Below, one piece after another: positions 41,568-50,581 of a stretch of DNA of 64,000 nucleotides. The translations under genes were made by a program, and so were the position numbers. The first letter of the stretch is position 1. Each line of letters opens with the position of its first letter. The notes under the pieces are model-generated. The model was not told the DNA's origin, did not search any database, and worked only from the letters and a program-made list of their open reading frames with translations. Source of the DNA: Candidatus Nitrososphaera evergladensis SR1 (GTDB lineage Archaea > Thermoproteota > Nitrososphaeria > Nitrososphaerales > Nitrososphaeraceae); contig NZ_CP007174.1 of assembly GCF_000730285.1 (NCBI RefSeq), positions 1,054,001 to 1,118,000 of the forward strand, given 5' to 3'.

Positions 41568-42725
41568 TTAGCTGCTGCTTGCCTGCGGCGGGACGCGTGA
41601 AAGCGACAGCGCGTGATCGTCTATCATCGTCCCTGCGCCTACGCTTATGCTGTCCACCTTTACTGCAAGCGACGCGCGCTGCTGCGTGTCAAGGCCGTAC
41701 TTTTCGCCAAGCGCTTCCCTTACCTTTTCGACGGGGTCAGAGATATCATTAAAGCCAGACCTGACAGTCACGTCAAGGGTCTTGCCGATCATCTCCTTGG
41801 GTATCTTGCCGGACGTGTCGTTTGTCACTGTAAAGACTATCTTGTCTACAAGCACTTCGTGCGGCAGCTGCTCCAGCGCGTTTGCGGTATAGAACACCTG
41901 CACGTCCAGTATGTCGACGCTTGTTCCCTGCCTGCCGACCACTGCAGTCCCGCCTGAAAGCGTGCTCAAAAGGCCGCTGTCAACCGGCACGTTGACCAGT
42001 ACGAACCCTTCGACGAACGATGTGTCGTTTCCGCCAAAGAGCTTGCGCAGGTCCTTGCACACAATGCCAGTCGATGTCTGCGGCTCAAGCGTCTTTAGTA
42101 TGGAATTGGTGGTCTTGCCGTTGTTTACTATGGCGTTCCACGTGAACTTGACTGAAAAGTCCTGCTTGTTCAGGATGCCGATGTCGGTGTCATAGTGGCC
42201 CGGCCTGAGAGGCCCTTCGTCGCCTGAAATCGTGCCGCACTCGAACTTGGCCGTGTACAGTATGTTGTGCACCTGCAATGTGCTGTTGTCTGGCTGCTGG
42301 CCCAAGCCCGCGTTTGAAAATGACGCAGTCGCGCTGTTGTTGTTATTATTATTCACCGCTATGCTCTTTGGCACCTGATCCCTGACGTAGCCGGGAGGCG
42401 CCTGCTGCTGCGAAACAGTATAGTTGCCGCTCTTGACTCTCGAGAGGAGTATCATCCCTGCCGCCGGGTTTGCGTCATCCCCGCCGCCGTCCTGCACGCT
42501 GTACGTGCCTTGGCCCGTGTACGGGTTTGGCGTGATAGAGTACGTGGCGCCTGTCAAAAGCGAGCCTCCTGAAACCGTGGCGATTGTTATCGAGCCCGCG
42601 TCCTTGGCTCCGTCCTGCGCGGCGCCCGGCATGTTCTGCTCCCTTGGAAGCGACACTACTATCGCTGCTACAGTTACGGCCGCTGCAAGTGCTATTGCCA
42701 GCGCAAGGCTTTGCTTTGGAGTCAA
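41568..42725 (-). CDS. exported protein with Cna-B/SpaA-like repeat domain
   Basis: 385 aa. Signal anchor at residues 6-27 (LALAIALAAAVTVAAIVVSL). Residues about 45-125 resemble a collagen-binding B-type (SpaA/prealbumin-like) beta domain: GGSLLTGATYSITPNPYTGQ, KSGNYTVSQQQAPPGYVRDQ. Then a six-Asn run and a large beta-rich extracellular domain. Two Cys may pair (FECGT and IVCKD). Probably a surface protein. No LPXTG-type C-terminal anchor is seen; the N-terminal segment may hold it in the membrane. Confidence 0.75.
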   Translation of the reverse strand: MTPKQSLALAIALAAAVTVAAIVVSLPREQNMPGAAQDGAKDAGSITIATVSGGSLLTGATYSITPNPYTGQGTYSVQDGGGDDANPAAGMILLSRVKSGNYTVSQQQAPPGYVRDQVPKSIAVNNNNNNSATASFSNAGLGQQPDNSTLQVHNILYTAKFECGTISGDEGPLRPGHYDTDIGILNKQDFSVKFTWNAIVNNGKTTNSILKTLEPQTSTGIVCKDLRKLFGGNDTSFVEGFVLVNVPVDSGLLSTLSGGTAVVGRQGTSVDILDVQVFYTANALEQLPHEVLVDKIVFTVTNDTSGKIPKEMIGKTLDVTVRSGFNDISDPVEKVREALGEKYGLDTQQRASLAVKVDSISVGAGTMIDDHALSLSRVPPQASSS

Positions 42726-42829
42726 GTACTAACGCTACTGTTTTGTTTGTGCGGTAATTAAATCGTCGCGTCTTGTTGTTGTTTTTTCATTCCATCACAA
42801 TTAAATATGCAATTTGTGGAGTTGAGCGC

Positions 42830-44278
42830 GTGAACACTGGTAGGGGAAAACTCGTAGCTCTTGCTTTTATCGCCGTTCTTGTCCTGCCCACTGTTTTAGC
42901 GTCGCAAAAAGCGTTTGCAGACGGCCTTACGCAGGAAAATCTCCCGCCTGCATCATTTGGAGACCAGCAGGCATCCCTTTTTGTCAAGATCAACCCGCCC
43001 ATTTTGACAACAGAATCCAAACAGGACGCCTATTTGCAGTTCAGGTTGTTTGACGCCAAGACCAACGAGACCATAAAGTTCCCTACTCTCAACATCGCTG
43101 TTTACAAGGGCACGGACCCAAACGCCAAGCCTCTGATGCAGGATTTCTTCCAGAGCGAGAACGGGCTGCTGACGATAAAGGTCAAGCCACAGGAAGGTGA
43201 TGTCCAGGTCCAGGGTAACCGTGAGCCTTTCCTTAACGCATTGAAAGCAGACCCTGGCGGAACAGTTAACATCAGTGGACCTGTGCTGTTGGACGGCGGG
43301 CTGTACCGCATTGACGTATCTGTCTTTGGTATCAAATATCCTACCAACATATTCAAGGATGAGGACGTCAAGACGTTTGAAACTGCCCTCTCTGTAGGCG
43401 ATGTCTATAGCCAGAACGTCCAGTCGGAAGGCAAGACATACCCAATGTCGATAATCTCGTACTACGACAAGGTGGAGGACTTCAAGTTTAATGCAGCCTC
43501 AAAGACCTATTCCTGGGCAATGCCATTTAACTGGAACACATCAAGGATACAGAACGCGCCAAACGTCTTTGTGCATGAAGAGGTAAGAGTACCCAAGTCG
43601 TTTACGGGCGTGGGCGATGCGTCGGCATTTGACGCCAAGGTCAATGGCAAGCCAATAGCGGGCCGCATGCTGGCAGTCGACCCGTTCTCTGACGAGAACA
43701 ACCTCATACTTCACTTTCTGATAAACAAGAACGACATACTGGACATGGCAAGAAACAGCCCTCCATCTGATGGCAAGATGTCCTTCTCCTTCTCTCCAGC
43801 CGGCGCCTCTGAAGGGCAGCAGACATCCGGCGAGATATCCACCGACACGGGAGGCATACACGCGCTCCTGAACTGGACTCCCGGCCAGCTCAAGGCCGGC
43901 GCAGAGACAAAGCTCGACATCCAGTTTGTAGACGCGTTTGCTGGCACCAACATCTCCGACCAAGACGTCAAGTACGACCTAAAGATCTTTGACAAGAATG
44001 GAAAGGAGGTCCTTGCAAAGACAGACCAGACAGCCCAGGGCGGCAAGGGCGAGCAGGCCGGATTGAACTTCCCCGCCGACGATACGTACCGCGTCGAGAT
44101 CACAGTCAATGGCCTTGTCAAGCAGGGGCAGTCTCCTGACCTTACAAGAAACGGGATAGCCAGAGGAATAGTGGTGGTGCCGGAATTTCCTGCCGGAGCA
44201 ATGGTTGCAGTTGCCGGCGCGATTGGCGCAATAGTTGTGGCCCAGAGATTGATGACGACAGCGCGAAAAAACAAATGA
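42830..44278 (+). CDS. surface protein with signal peptide and C-terminal PEFP-type anchor
   Basis: 482 aa. GTG start at 42830 after a TTAAATATG box at about 42801; signal peptide LVALAFIAVLVLPTVLASQ, cleavage probably near AFADG. A long beta-rich extracellular part with fibronectin-like stretches (ADDTYRVEITVNGLVKQG). C terminus: IVVVPEFPAGAMVAVAGAIG then a second hydrophobic run and basic RLMTTARKNK. A VPEFP motif before a hydrophobic helix is the typical archaeal exported-protein tail (PEF-CTERM-like). Function unknown. Confidence 0.75.
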   Translation: MNTGRGKLVALAFIAVLVLPTVLASQKAFADGLTQENLPPASFGDQQASLFVKINPPILTTESKQDAYLQFRLFDAKTNETIKFPTLNIAVYKGTDPNAKPLMQDFFQSENGLLTIKVKPQEGDVQVQGNREPFLNALKADPGGTVNISGPVLLDGGLYRIDVSVFGIKYPTNIFKDEDVKTFETALSVGDVYSQNVQSEGKTYPMSIISYYDKVEDFKFNAASKTYSWAMPFNWNTSRIQNAPNVFVHEEVRVPKSFTGVGDASAFDAKVNGKPIAGRMLAVDPFSDENNLILHFLINKNDILDMARNSPPSDGKMSFSFSPAGASEGQQTSGEISTDTGGIHALLNWTPGQLKAGAETKLDIQFVDAFAGTNISDQDVKYDLKIFDKNGKEVLAKTDQTAQGGKGEQAGLNFPADDTYRVEITVNGLVKQGQSPDLTRNGIARGIVVVPEFPAGAMVAVAGAIGAIVVAQRLMTTARKNK

Positions 44279-44670
44279 TGAAGAGTGGCTTTTACGACGA
44301 ACTGTCGGAAAAGACCTACAACGAAATACCCCGCATCCCTGCGTCAAATAGGGTGATGCTGCATGTCAGCCAGTTCTCTGTAGGCCAGAGCTACGTCACT
44401 GCCAAGGTGGAAAACCGACACGGCAACACCGTCAACATCAACATTGAAGGCGGCCGGCTGGGAGTCGACCTGCAAGAAACGCTGTTCAGGCTGGGCGACA
44501 GGCTGCCAAAGTACGCCTACATTGTCACCACCGTGAATGAGACGGGCAAGATACTGGCGCGTAAAGTCCCGGTGCTTGGCGTCAAGGACTGGCTCTTGAT
44601 ATACGAAGACGACTTGTTCTTGCTGGCAGTAAAGGACGCCTACGACGAGATCGAGATAATGGTGGTCTAG
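44275..44670 (+). CDS. hypothetical protein, translationally coupled
   Basis: 131 aa starting MMKSGFYDELSEKTYNEIPR. The ATG overlaps the TGA of the surface-protein gene (ATGATG), so coupled. Beta-rich (VMLHVSQFSVGQSYVTAKVE; IVTTVNETGKILARKVPVLG), cytosolic as no signal is present. May be a small barrel binding a partner. Its stop overlaps the convergent nitroreductase by four bases. Confidence 0.65.
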   Translation: MMKSGFYDELSEKTYNEIPRIPASNRVMLHVSQFSVGQSYVTAKVENRHGNTVNINIEGGRLGVDLQETLFRLGDRLPKYAYIVTTVNETGKILARKVPVLGVKDWLLIYEDDLFLLAVKDAYDEIEIMVV

Positions 44671-45278
44671 ATGATGCTAGAGCCCCACTGGCCAAAAAAC
44701 GCCCATTCGCCTGCGGGCTTTCTTGACCTTGGCGCAAGCTCTTTTTCCCTCGGCTTTTTCGGCAGCGTTTCGGGGTTTCCATAATACCCTATTGCTATCA
44801 TCGTTGCCGGCTCAAAGCCATCAGGTATTCCAAAGAGCTGCCTTGCTTTTTCTGCGTCAAAGCCTCCCATGACGTGCATGGCAAGGCCCTGGTTGTACGC
44901 TTCAAGGAACATGTACGCAGTTGCCGCTCCTACATCGTGCATGTGGTGCCTGTTGTCCTTGTCGTTGTGCGTGTAGGTCTTTTTGGCAGCCGCGCACATC
45001 AGGACGGGCGCCCTTTTGGCGTACGAGTTGCCCTCTGAAAGGACCGACCGCGCCTCTTCCATCCTTTCCTTGCTGCCGTTTTCAATAGTAAAGACGATGA
45101 ACCGCCACGGCTGCTCGTTAGAGCTTGAAGGCGCCCACCGCGCAGCTTCTAAAAGAGACATTATCTTTTGTTTTTCAACTGGCCTGTCGGAAAATGCTCT
45201 TGCACTCCACCTTTTTGCAATCAGGGCGTTTATTGGGTAATCTGCCTTGGCGCTTTTGTCCATTATATCTTGAAGCAT
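44667..45278 (-). CDS. nitroreductase-family flavoprotein
   Basis: 203 aa. FMN-binding motifs: RWSARAFSDRPVEKQKIMSL (about residue 23), ARWAPSSSNEQPWRFIVFT (about 45), GFEPATMIAIGYYGNPE (about 160). NAD(P)H-dependent reductase of quinones, nitro compounds or flavins. Residue spacing is normal. A Met six codons in (45263) is an alternative start. Substrate unknown. Confidence 0.92.
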   Translation of the reverse strand: MLQDIMDKSAKADYPINALIAKRWSARAFSDRPVEKQKIMSLLEAARWAPSSSNEQPWRFIVFTIENGSKERMEEARSVLSEGNSYAKRAPVLMCAAAKKTYTHNDKDNRHHMHDVGAATAYMFLEAYNQGLAMHVMGGFDAEKARQLFGIPDGFEPATMIAIGYYGNPETLPKKPREKELAPRSRKPAGEWAFFGQWGSSII

Positions 45279-45532
45279 CTAGGAAAAGGGAATTTCTCTG
45301 TTTTGGTAAAAATTCCGTATATGATAATAGCCTGGCCGGACGCAGCTTTTGACCACGCCGACCAGACGTTTGTTCCCCATCGGTTTGGTCGATGTAGCAC
45401 TCACTATGCAACAAGATAATTTAAACCTGATGGCGCCGCATGAGAGCAAACGTGGGTCTAAAAGCTGCCATTGGCAGGTCAAATAGCTCAAGAAATACCT
45501 TTAAATGACTAGGCGCTATCCTGAATGTAGAT
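45279..45532. other. intergenic promoter region
   Basis: No gene is seen. CCTTTAAATGAC at about 45498-45508 lies 25-34 bases before the HMG-CoA synthase ATG; an AT-rich stretch at 45412-45425 may serve a second start. Confidence 0.5.
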
Positions 45533-46933
45533 ATGCCAGTCGTGGGGATTGATGATCTGGCGATCTATGTCCCAAAGCTTTACATCGATTACAAGGATTT
45601 CGCCCAAGCTAGAGGAATTGATCCGCAGAAACTAGAATACGGCATCGGCATCCGCAAGATGGCAATTGCCGATACCAACCAAGACCCTGCCTGCATGGCA
45701 GCCAACGCCTGCCTGAAACTCATGCAAAAGGCCCACCTGCACCCGCAGGACATCGGCAGGCTCTATGTCGCCACAGAATCAGCGCTTGACGAATCAAAGG
45801 CCCTCAACTCTTTTGTCATTGGAATGCTGGAGCAGGTGTACGGGGAGGGTTCTTTCGAGCACGCCGGCGGCATCGAGTGCAAGTTTGCCTGCGTCTCCGG
45901 CTCGTACGCGCTGCATGACAACGCCAACTGGATACGCGCCGAGGAGAACAGCGGCAAGGCCGCAATCGTCATCGTAAGCGACATTGCAAAGTACGACCTT
46001 GGCTCTGCCGGCGAATACACGCAGGGCGCCGGCGCTGTCGCGCTTTTGATAAAGGAAGAGCCCCGCCTCATGGCTTTTGACCCCAAGGTTGCTTCCACCG
46101 TCATCAAAAACGAGTACGACTTTTACCGCCCCTTTGGCAAAGAGACCCCGCTTGTAAACGGCGGCTACTCTAACCTCCTCTACCTCATACAGGTAAGAAA
46201 GGCGTTTGACGCCTACAAGGAAAAAGCCCTGAAAACGGGCCTGGTAAAACTGAACGAGGGCGAGGCCATCACCGACCACATTGACTTTTTCTCCGTCCAT
46301 TTGCCGTACCGCAGGATGGGCGAAAAAGCGCTTGCGTACCTCTTGAGGCACGAGTGGCGCCACCTTCCGCGCTGGAAGCATGTCACAAAGGAGATTGGCA
46401 TGAACGAGCCCCAGCCAAAGGACCCGAGGGGCACGATTGAATCCATCCTTGCCGACACTGATTTCATGAAGGCCGACGAGCAGTTCCGCAGGGCGTTCAT
46501 GCAGACGTCGTTCTACAACGAGACGTACGAGAAAAAGATGGCAAGCTCCCTTGAAGCCTCTGCGCAGATTGGCAACCTCTACACTGCCTCGATGTACATG
46601 GGACTGAGGAGCCTGCTTGAATTCGAGTTCAAGAAGGGCACGGACCTTGAGGGCAAGCGCGTCGGCTTTGGCTCGTACGGGAGCGGAAGCAGCGCCATGG
46701 TCTTCTCTGGCATTATGCAGCCCACGTACAAAGAGATCGTCAAGAGCCTCGACCTTGAGAACGACATTGGCGACCGCGTGAAACTGTCAATAGACGAGTA
46801 CGAGCGCCTCCACAGAAAAGAGATCGACTTTAACTCTGCAGTGACAAAGGCGCACAAAGAGTTCGTGCTTGTAAAACTTGGTGGCAGCACCGCGGACAAG
46901 GCCGGCTTCCGGGAATACGACTATGTAAGTTAG
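45533..46933 (+). CDS. hydroxymethylglutaryl-CoA synthase
   Basis: 466 aa thiolase-fold enzyme. Condenses acetyl-CoA with acetoacetyl-CoA as the second step of the mevalonate pathway to archaeal isoprenoid lipids. Catalytic Cys at residue 120 in IECKFACVSGSYAL; general base in the AGAVALLIKEEP and HIDFFSVHLPYRRMG regions (His in VHLPY); CoA-binding GFGSYGSGSSAMVFS (about 381). Longer than archaeal 350 aa HMGS and nearer to bacterial/eukaryal MvaS. Convergent and four bases overlapping with the following gene. Confidence 0.92.
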   Translation: MPVVGIDDLAIYVPKLYIDYKDFAQARGIDPQKLEYGIGIRKMAIADTNQDPACMAANACLKLMQKAHLHPQDIGRLYVATESALDESKALNSFVIGMLEQVYGEGSFEHAGGIECKFACVSGSYALHDNANWIRAEENSGKAAIVIVSDIAKYDLGSAGEYTQGAGAVALLIKEEPRLMAFDPKVASTVIKNEYDFYRPFGKETPLVNGGYSNLLYLIQVRKAFDAYKEKALKTGLVKLNEGEAITDHIDFFSVHLPYRRMGEKALAYLLRHEWRHLPRWKHVTKEIGMNEPQPKDPRGTIESILADTDFMKADEQFRRAFMQTSFYNETYEKKMASSLEASAQIGNLYTASMYMGLRSLLEFEFKKGTDLEGKRVGFGSYGSGSSAMVFSGIMQPTYKEIVKSLDLENDIGDRVKLSIDEYERLHRKEIDFNSAVTKAHKEFVLVKLGGSTADKAGFREYDYVS

Positions 46934-48183
46934 CTTACTACCTTGAACTCTATTCCTTTTCTTTTCATATAGTCCAGCAGCTTTTGCGAGCGTTTCTCGT
47001 TCTCCAGCTCCAGGCTCAGGTAGACGCCTGCAGTCCCGGCAGGTATGTTGGCCGAGAGCCTGTCGTGTTCTACCTCGACGATGTTGACTGACAGTTCTGC
47101 AATGTCGTCAACCACCTCCTTTAGGGCGCCCGGCTTGTCAGGGAGCAGGATGAATATCTTGACCAGCCTGCCCATCTGCATCAGGCCCTTTGCCACCACC
47201 TGTCCAAGAAGGTACATGTCGACGTTTCCGCCTGACAAAAGCGACACCACCTTCTCGTTCTTGCCTGCAGGATGGCCGTTTGAGAGCAGGTACGCAAGGC
47301 TTGCCGCGCCCGCCGGCTCTACCACAAGTTTTGCGCGTTCCATGAGCAGGAACATCGTCTTTACGATCGCAGAGTCGTCCACAAGCACAATGTCGTCAAG
47401 GTGCTTGCTGACTATTTCGTACGTGAGCTTTCCAGGGCTCTTTACCGAGATGCCGTCTGCTATTGTGTATCCTGCCTTTACAGACTGGAGCGAGCCCTTT
47501 GCCATCGACTCTTTCATCGCCGGAAAAGCTCTGGACTCGACTCCGATTATCTTGATGTCCGGCTTTTTTGCCTTGATTGCAATAGAGACGCCTGCGGCAA
47601 GCCCTCCGCCTCCGACCGGCAGGTATATCCTGTCGGCGTCTGCAATGTCTTCCAGCAGTTCCAAGCCGATTGTCCCCTGCCCTGCTATCACGTCCGGGTC
47701 GTCAAACGCGTGGATTATAGTCTTGCCCTCTTGTTTTGCAATTTCCTGCGTGGCCTCCCATGCCTCGTCATAGTTAAAGCCCTTTTGGATGACTTCAGCG
47801 CCGTACGACCTTGTGGCCGCGACCTTGGCCGGCGACGCGTTCTGCGGCATGACGATGGTGCAGGGCACATTTTTCCTTGCGCTTGCATAGGCCACCCCCT
47901 GCGCGTGGTTGCCTGCAGATGCCGCAATCACGCCATAGCCTGCCTGCTTTTCAGTGAGGCTGCCAACCTTGGCAAGTGCGCCACGCACCTTGAACGAGCC
48001 GGTCAGTTGCAGGCATTCGAGTTTTAAAAACACGTTGGTGCCTGCAAGTTTTGAAAACGTGTTGGAACGCTGGAGCGGGGTCTTTCTGACGGTGCCCTCT
48101 AGCAGGCGCCTTGCCCTTACGATGTCGTCATAGGTAGGGACCTTGTGCTTCCTGTCTGCCTTCCACACGCTGTCGTCGTTCAT
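46930..48183 (-). CDS. ilvA: threonine ammonia-lyase (biosynthetic/ACT-containing)
   Basis: 417 aa from MNDDSVWKADRKHK. PLP-dependent: Schiff-base Lys in TGSFKVRGALAK (about 65), phosphate-binding PVGGGGLAAGVSIA (about 190), then serine/threonine-type C-terminal ACT domain (VKIFILLPDKPGALKEVVDD). Deaminates threonine to 2-oxobutyrate for isoleucine. The ACT domain suggests allosteric control. Start ATG 48183 is preferred over the frame to 48204. Confidence 0.93.
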   Translation of the reverse strand: MNDDSVWKADRKHKVPTYDDIVRARRLLEGTVRKTPLQRSNTFSKLAGTNVFLKLECLQLTGSFKVRGALAKVGSLTEKQAGYGVIAASAGNHAQGVAYASARKNVPCTIVMPQNASPAKVAATRSYGAEVIQKGFNYDEAWEATQEIAKQEGKTIIHAFDDPDVIAGQGTIGLELLEDIADADRIYLPVGGGGLAAGVSIAIKAKKPDIKIIGVESRAFPAMKESMAKGSLQSVKAGYTIADGISVKSPGKLTYEIVSKHLDDIVLVDDSAIVKTMFLLMERAKLVVEPAGAASLAYLLSNGHPAGKNEKVVSLLSGGNVDMYLLGQVVAKGLMQMGRLVKIFILLPDKPGALKEVVDDIAELSVNIVEVEHDRLSANIPAGTAGVYLSLELENEKRSQKLLDYMKRKGIEFKVVS

Positions 48184-48227
48184 ATTGCTGTAGACGCAGA
48201 GCAACAGCCAAGCGCCTTAATTATAAT

Positions 48228-48246
48228 TTGTGTCTCTCTCTCTCTT
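48228..48246. repeat. TC dinucleotide tract
   Basis: About eight TC units upstream of the ilvA start on its strand (GA-rich there). Low complexity. 48205-48308 contains no gene. Confidence 0.5.
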
Positions 48247-48308
48247 TCTGCAAAAAACCTCAAAGGCAAACGGCAAAGTCGCAGAAACGAGAGCGTGTGT
48301 TATGATAA

Positions 48309-48347
48309 AGAAGAAAGAAAAAAGGGCCCTAGTTAGTTAGTTAGGGC
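48309..48347 (-). terminator. hairpin plus T-rich terminator of the DUF2024 gene
   Basis: A perfect six-base inverted repeat GCCCTA...TAGGGC (48326-48331 and 48342-48347) encloses GTTAGTTAGT and overlaps the stop codon. On the minus strand it is followed by a pyrimidine run CCTTTTTTCTTTCTTCTTT. Confidence 0.5.
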
Positions 48348-48600
48348 AGCCTTCCATTTTCTGTATCCAGTAGCCCTGCTGCTTGATTGATTTCTCTACA
48401 AACGGCGGAGCTTCTTGGATGTGGCAGAACTGACACTCTTCAGATGTCATCTTTTGTCCTGCCTGGCCCACGGTTGAGAGCCACTCTTGGCCGTACTGGA
48501 TGGCCTTTTCATGGGGGGTGTTTGCTTCTACTACGACGTCAAAGTGCATTATCTTGCCGTCCTTCTTTTGCACGTAGGTGTCGTAAACTGCGCATTCCAT
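48337..48600 (-). CDS. DUF2024 family protein
   Basis: 87 aa: MECAVYDTYVQKKDGKIMHF then DVVVEANTPHEKAIQYGQEW and CQFCHIQEAPPFVEKSIKQQ, the whole length of DUF2024. A CxxC(H) may bind metal. The family has no assigned function. Start ATG 48600; terminator hairpin at the stop. Confidence 0.8.
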   Translation of the reverse strand: MECAVYDTYVQKKDGKIMHFDVVVEANTPHEKAIQYGQEWLSTVGQAGQKMTSEECQFCHIQEAPPFVEKSIKQQGYWIQKMEGCPN

Positions 48601-48727
48601 ACGGAAAAAGTCCTAAAAGACGGTATTTAATCTATGAACCCGCTTTTCACCTTGTGAAAAAGGTAGTAGTAGCAGCACAAGAGATGGTTCTAATGTTATT
48701 ATACCCGGCTCCTCCTCGTTTCGCCAC

Positions 48728-49507
48728 TTGGCCCTGATTTTCCAGCAGATAAGAAGAATGGATTCTGGCTGCGTCACGTACCTGGTAGGGTCGACTGAAA
48801 CAAAAGAGTGCGCTATCGTCGACCCGCTCCTTGACGCCGATTATGTGATGGAGGAGGCAAAAAAGGCCGGCCTAAAGATAGCGTACGTGATTGACACGCA
48901 CACGCACGCCGACCACATCTCCGGCGCACGAGCCATCGCCAAAAAGTCCCGCCTTCCCGGCGTCCACATGTCTGAAAAGTCGCAGGGCAAGTTCAAGACG
49001 ATAATCCCAGTCAGAGACGGGCAGGCGATAAAACTTGGACAGGACGTCGAACTAAAGTTTGTCTATACGCCGGGCCACACATACGACCACGTGTGCGTTC
49101 TTGTCAACAACGAAAAGGTGCTGACGGGCGACACGCTCTTTATCGGAGACGTGGGGCGAATCGACCTTGGCGGCGACGCCCGCGACAAGTCCGACAAACT
49201 GTTTGACAGCCTGCATGGAAAGCTGATGAAGCTTGCAGACGGAGTGGAGGTGTACCCGACGCACGTTGGGGCTGCCCACCACCTTGCCAACGCCAAGATG
49301 TCATCAACCATCGGCGCCGAGCGGGAAAACAACGGCGCGCTAAAGGCTTCTGACAAGGATGCCTTTTTCAAGTACATGACCGAGGACTGGCCGCCCAAGC
49401 CACCGGACTATCAGAACATAATTCGCGTCAATTCATCAGATGACTGGCTGTATGGGTTTGTGACAAACGACCTGATGAAGAAGTGGCTTGCTGAGGACAA
49501 GGAATAG
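48728..49507 (+). CDS. MBL-fold hydrolase, persulfide dioxygenase (ETHE1)-like
   Basis: 259 aa metallo-beta-lactamase fold. Metal motif THTHADH at residues 57-63; second His in YTPGHTYDHVCV (about 115); Asp in GDTLFIGDVGRIDLGG (about 136); last His in YPTHVGAAHHL (about 175). One iron is expected, by family, in the ETHE1 group acting on glutathione or related persulfides; glyoxalase II-like activity is an alternative. No rhodanese domain. Start TTG. Confidence 0.85.
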   Translation: MALIFQQIRRMDSGCVTYLVGSTETKECAIVDPLLDADYVMEEAKKAGLKIAYVIDTHTHADHISGARAIAKKSRLPGVHMSEKSQGKFKTIIPVRDGQAIKLGQDVELKFVYTPGHTYDHVCVLVNNEKVLTGDTLFIGDVGRIDLGGDARDKSDKLFDSLHGKLMKLADGVEVYPTHVGAAHHLANAKMSSTIGAERENNGALKASDKDAFFKYMTEDWPPKPPDYQNIIRVNSSDDWLYGFVTNDLMKKWLAEDKE

Positions 49508-49513
49508 CAGCTT

Positions 49514-50053
49514 CTAGTTTCCGGTTTTCTCTTCCAGCAGGGTCATGCACGCGTCGAGCAATTCTAAAAGCTGGGAATGGTTGAGGTTGCATTCCTTGAG
49601 CTTTTGCACGTTTAGTCCAAGACTGCCAAGGGCCCTGTACACTTCTGTGCTCTCCAGCAGCTCTACCAAAGCTTCTGGCTCAAAGGGCTTTTGAATTATC
49701 TCTACTCTGTCGTACAACTCGTTTTGCAGTTCCACGGTGTATTGCACAGAGTCAGAGACAAACACAATCCTCTGATGGAGGTTGGCTAGTAGGATTTCTT
49801 TGGCTGCCTGCAGGCCGTCTTCTCTGTACGAAACCGTGTGGTTTAGTATGACTGCGTCAAAAGGCAAGATGCGAACGGTAGAAGAGTCTTCATTTGCCGC
49901 AACAGCGCAAGCCTGTTCTAATTCTGACTTGTATTTTTCTAGGCACTCTTTGGCATCTGCGGCAATCAAGACGTGGTAGCCGGATTTCAGTAGAGTGCTT
50001 TCGTAAAACGCCAGATCGCTCTTGTTGTTTTCAGCAATTAGTACTCTTTTCAC
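49514..50053 (-). CDS. degenerate response-regulator receiver protein
   Basis: 179 aa. Receiver fold with KRVLIAENNKSDLAFYESTL start, a DAVILNHTVSYREDGLQAAK phosphoacceptor strand and conserved Lys in IIQKPFEPEAL. The phospho-Asp position reads Asn (VILNH) and the acidic pair is E/N, so phosphorylation in the normal way is unlikely. A 30-residue insertion with acidic residues separates strands 2 and 3. The C-terminal 40 residues (GSLGLNVQKLKECNLNHSQL) match the small protein at 9127-9339. Probably a phosphorylation-independent scaffold. Confidence 0.8.
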   Translation of the reverse strand: MKRVLIAENNKSDLAFYESTLLKSGYHVLIAADAKECLEKYKSELEQACAVAANEDSSTVRILPFDAVILNHTVSYREDGLQAAKEILLANLHQRIVFVSDSVQYTVELQNELYDRVEIIQKPFEPEALVELLESTEVYRALGSLGLNVQKLKECNLNHSQLLELLDACMTLLEEKTGN

Positions 50054-50197
50054 AAAAGTGAGGGTAGAACCGCATGACAGGTATTAATCCGTATTGCAAA
50101 AAGAAGATAGAAGTAGTTAAATAGATCTGTACATTAGATGCATAATCACATTAATAGTGGTTTTTTTATACACAATAACATGCTAAAACCATCTAAA

Positions 50198-50359
50198 ATG
50201 AGACCCATTGAGAAAAAGAAGCACCAGATGCCATCGTATTGCATGTTATGCCCAGACGTGGCAACAAAAGAAGTATTGTACGAGCTGGAGAACTGTGTCG
50301 TGGTCCAAAGGTATTGTGATAAATGCCTGCCCAGCGCAGAATATGCAAATCCTCAATAA
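50198..50359 (+). CDS. small double-CxxC zinc-binding protein
   Basis: 53 aa from MRPIEKKKHQMPSYCMLCPD; the second pair is RYCDKCLP. Same plan as 7870-8055. ATG 50198 is chosen because a TTTTTATACAC box at about 50161 lies 30 bases upstream; in-frame ATGs at 50138 and 50180 lengthen it. Function unknown. The 220 bases to the next gene show no other convincing frame. Confidence 0.55.
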   Translation: MRPIEKKKHQMPSYCMLCPDVATKEVLYELENCVVVQRYCDKCLPSAEYANPQ

Positions 50360-50581
50360 ACTCTTTTCTTTGATGGTAAAAAGAATTCTTCTTTCCTCTG
50401 CAGCAAAAGAGGTTAGCAAGAAAATTACTGTCGTTGAATTTTAAACAACAATTTTGGGAAAGGTGGCTTTTTTGTCGGCCCAAAAGGATTATCTTAAATA
50501 ACCTCATAGCCTTCCCACGTTCGTGTGGCGATTCTTGATGATGTCTACGTCACAGTATGATGGAGTCTATGTGTATCGTCA

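Noticed and set aside
50370-50444. 23-codon frame MVKRILLSSAAKEVSKKITV
   Set aside because: No promoter at the proper spacing and no conservation evidence; likely chance.
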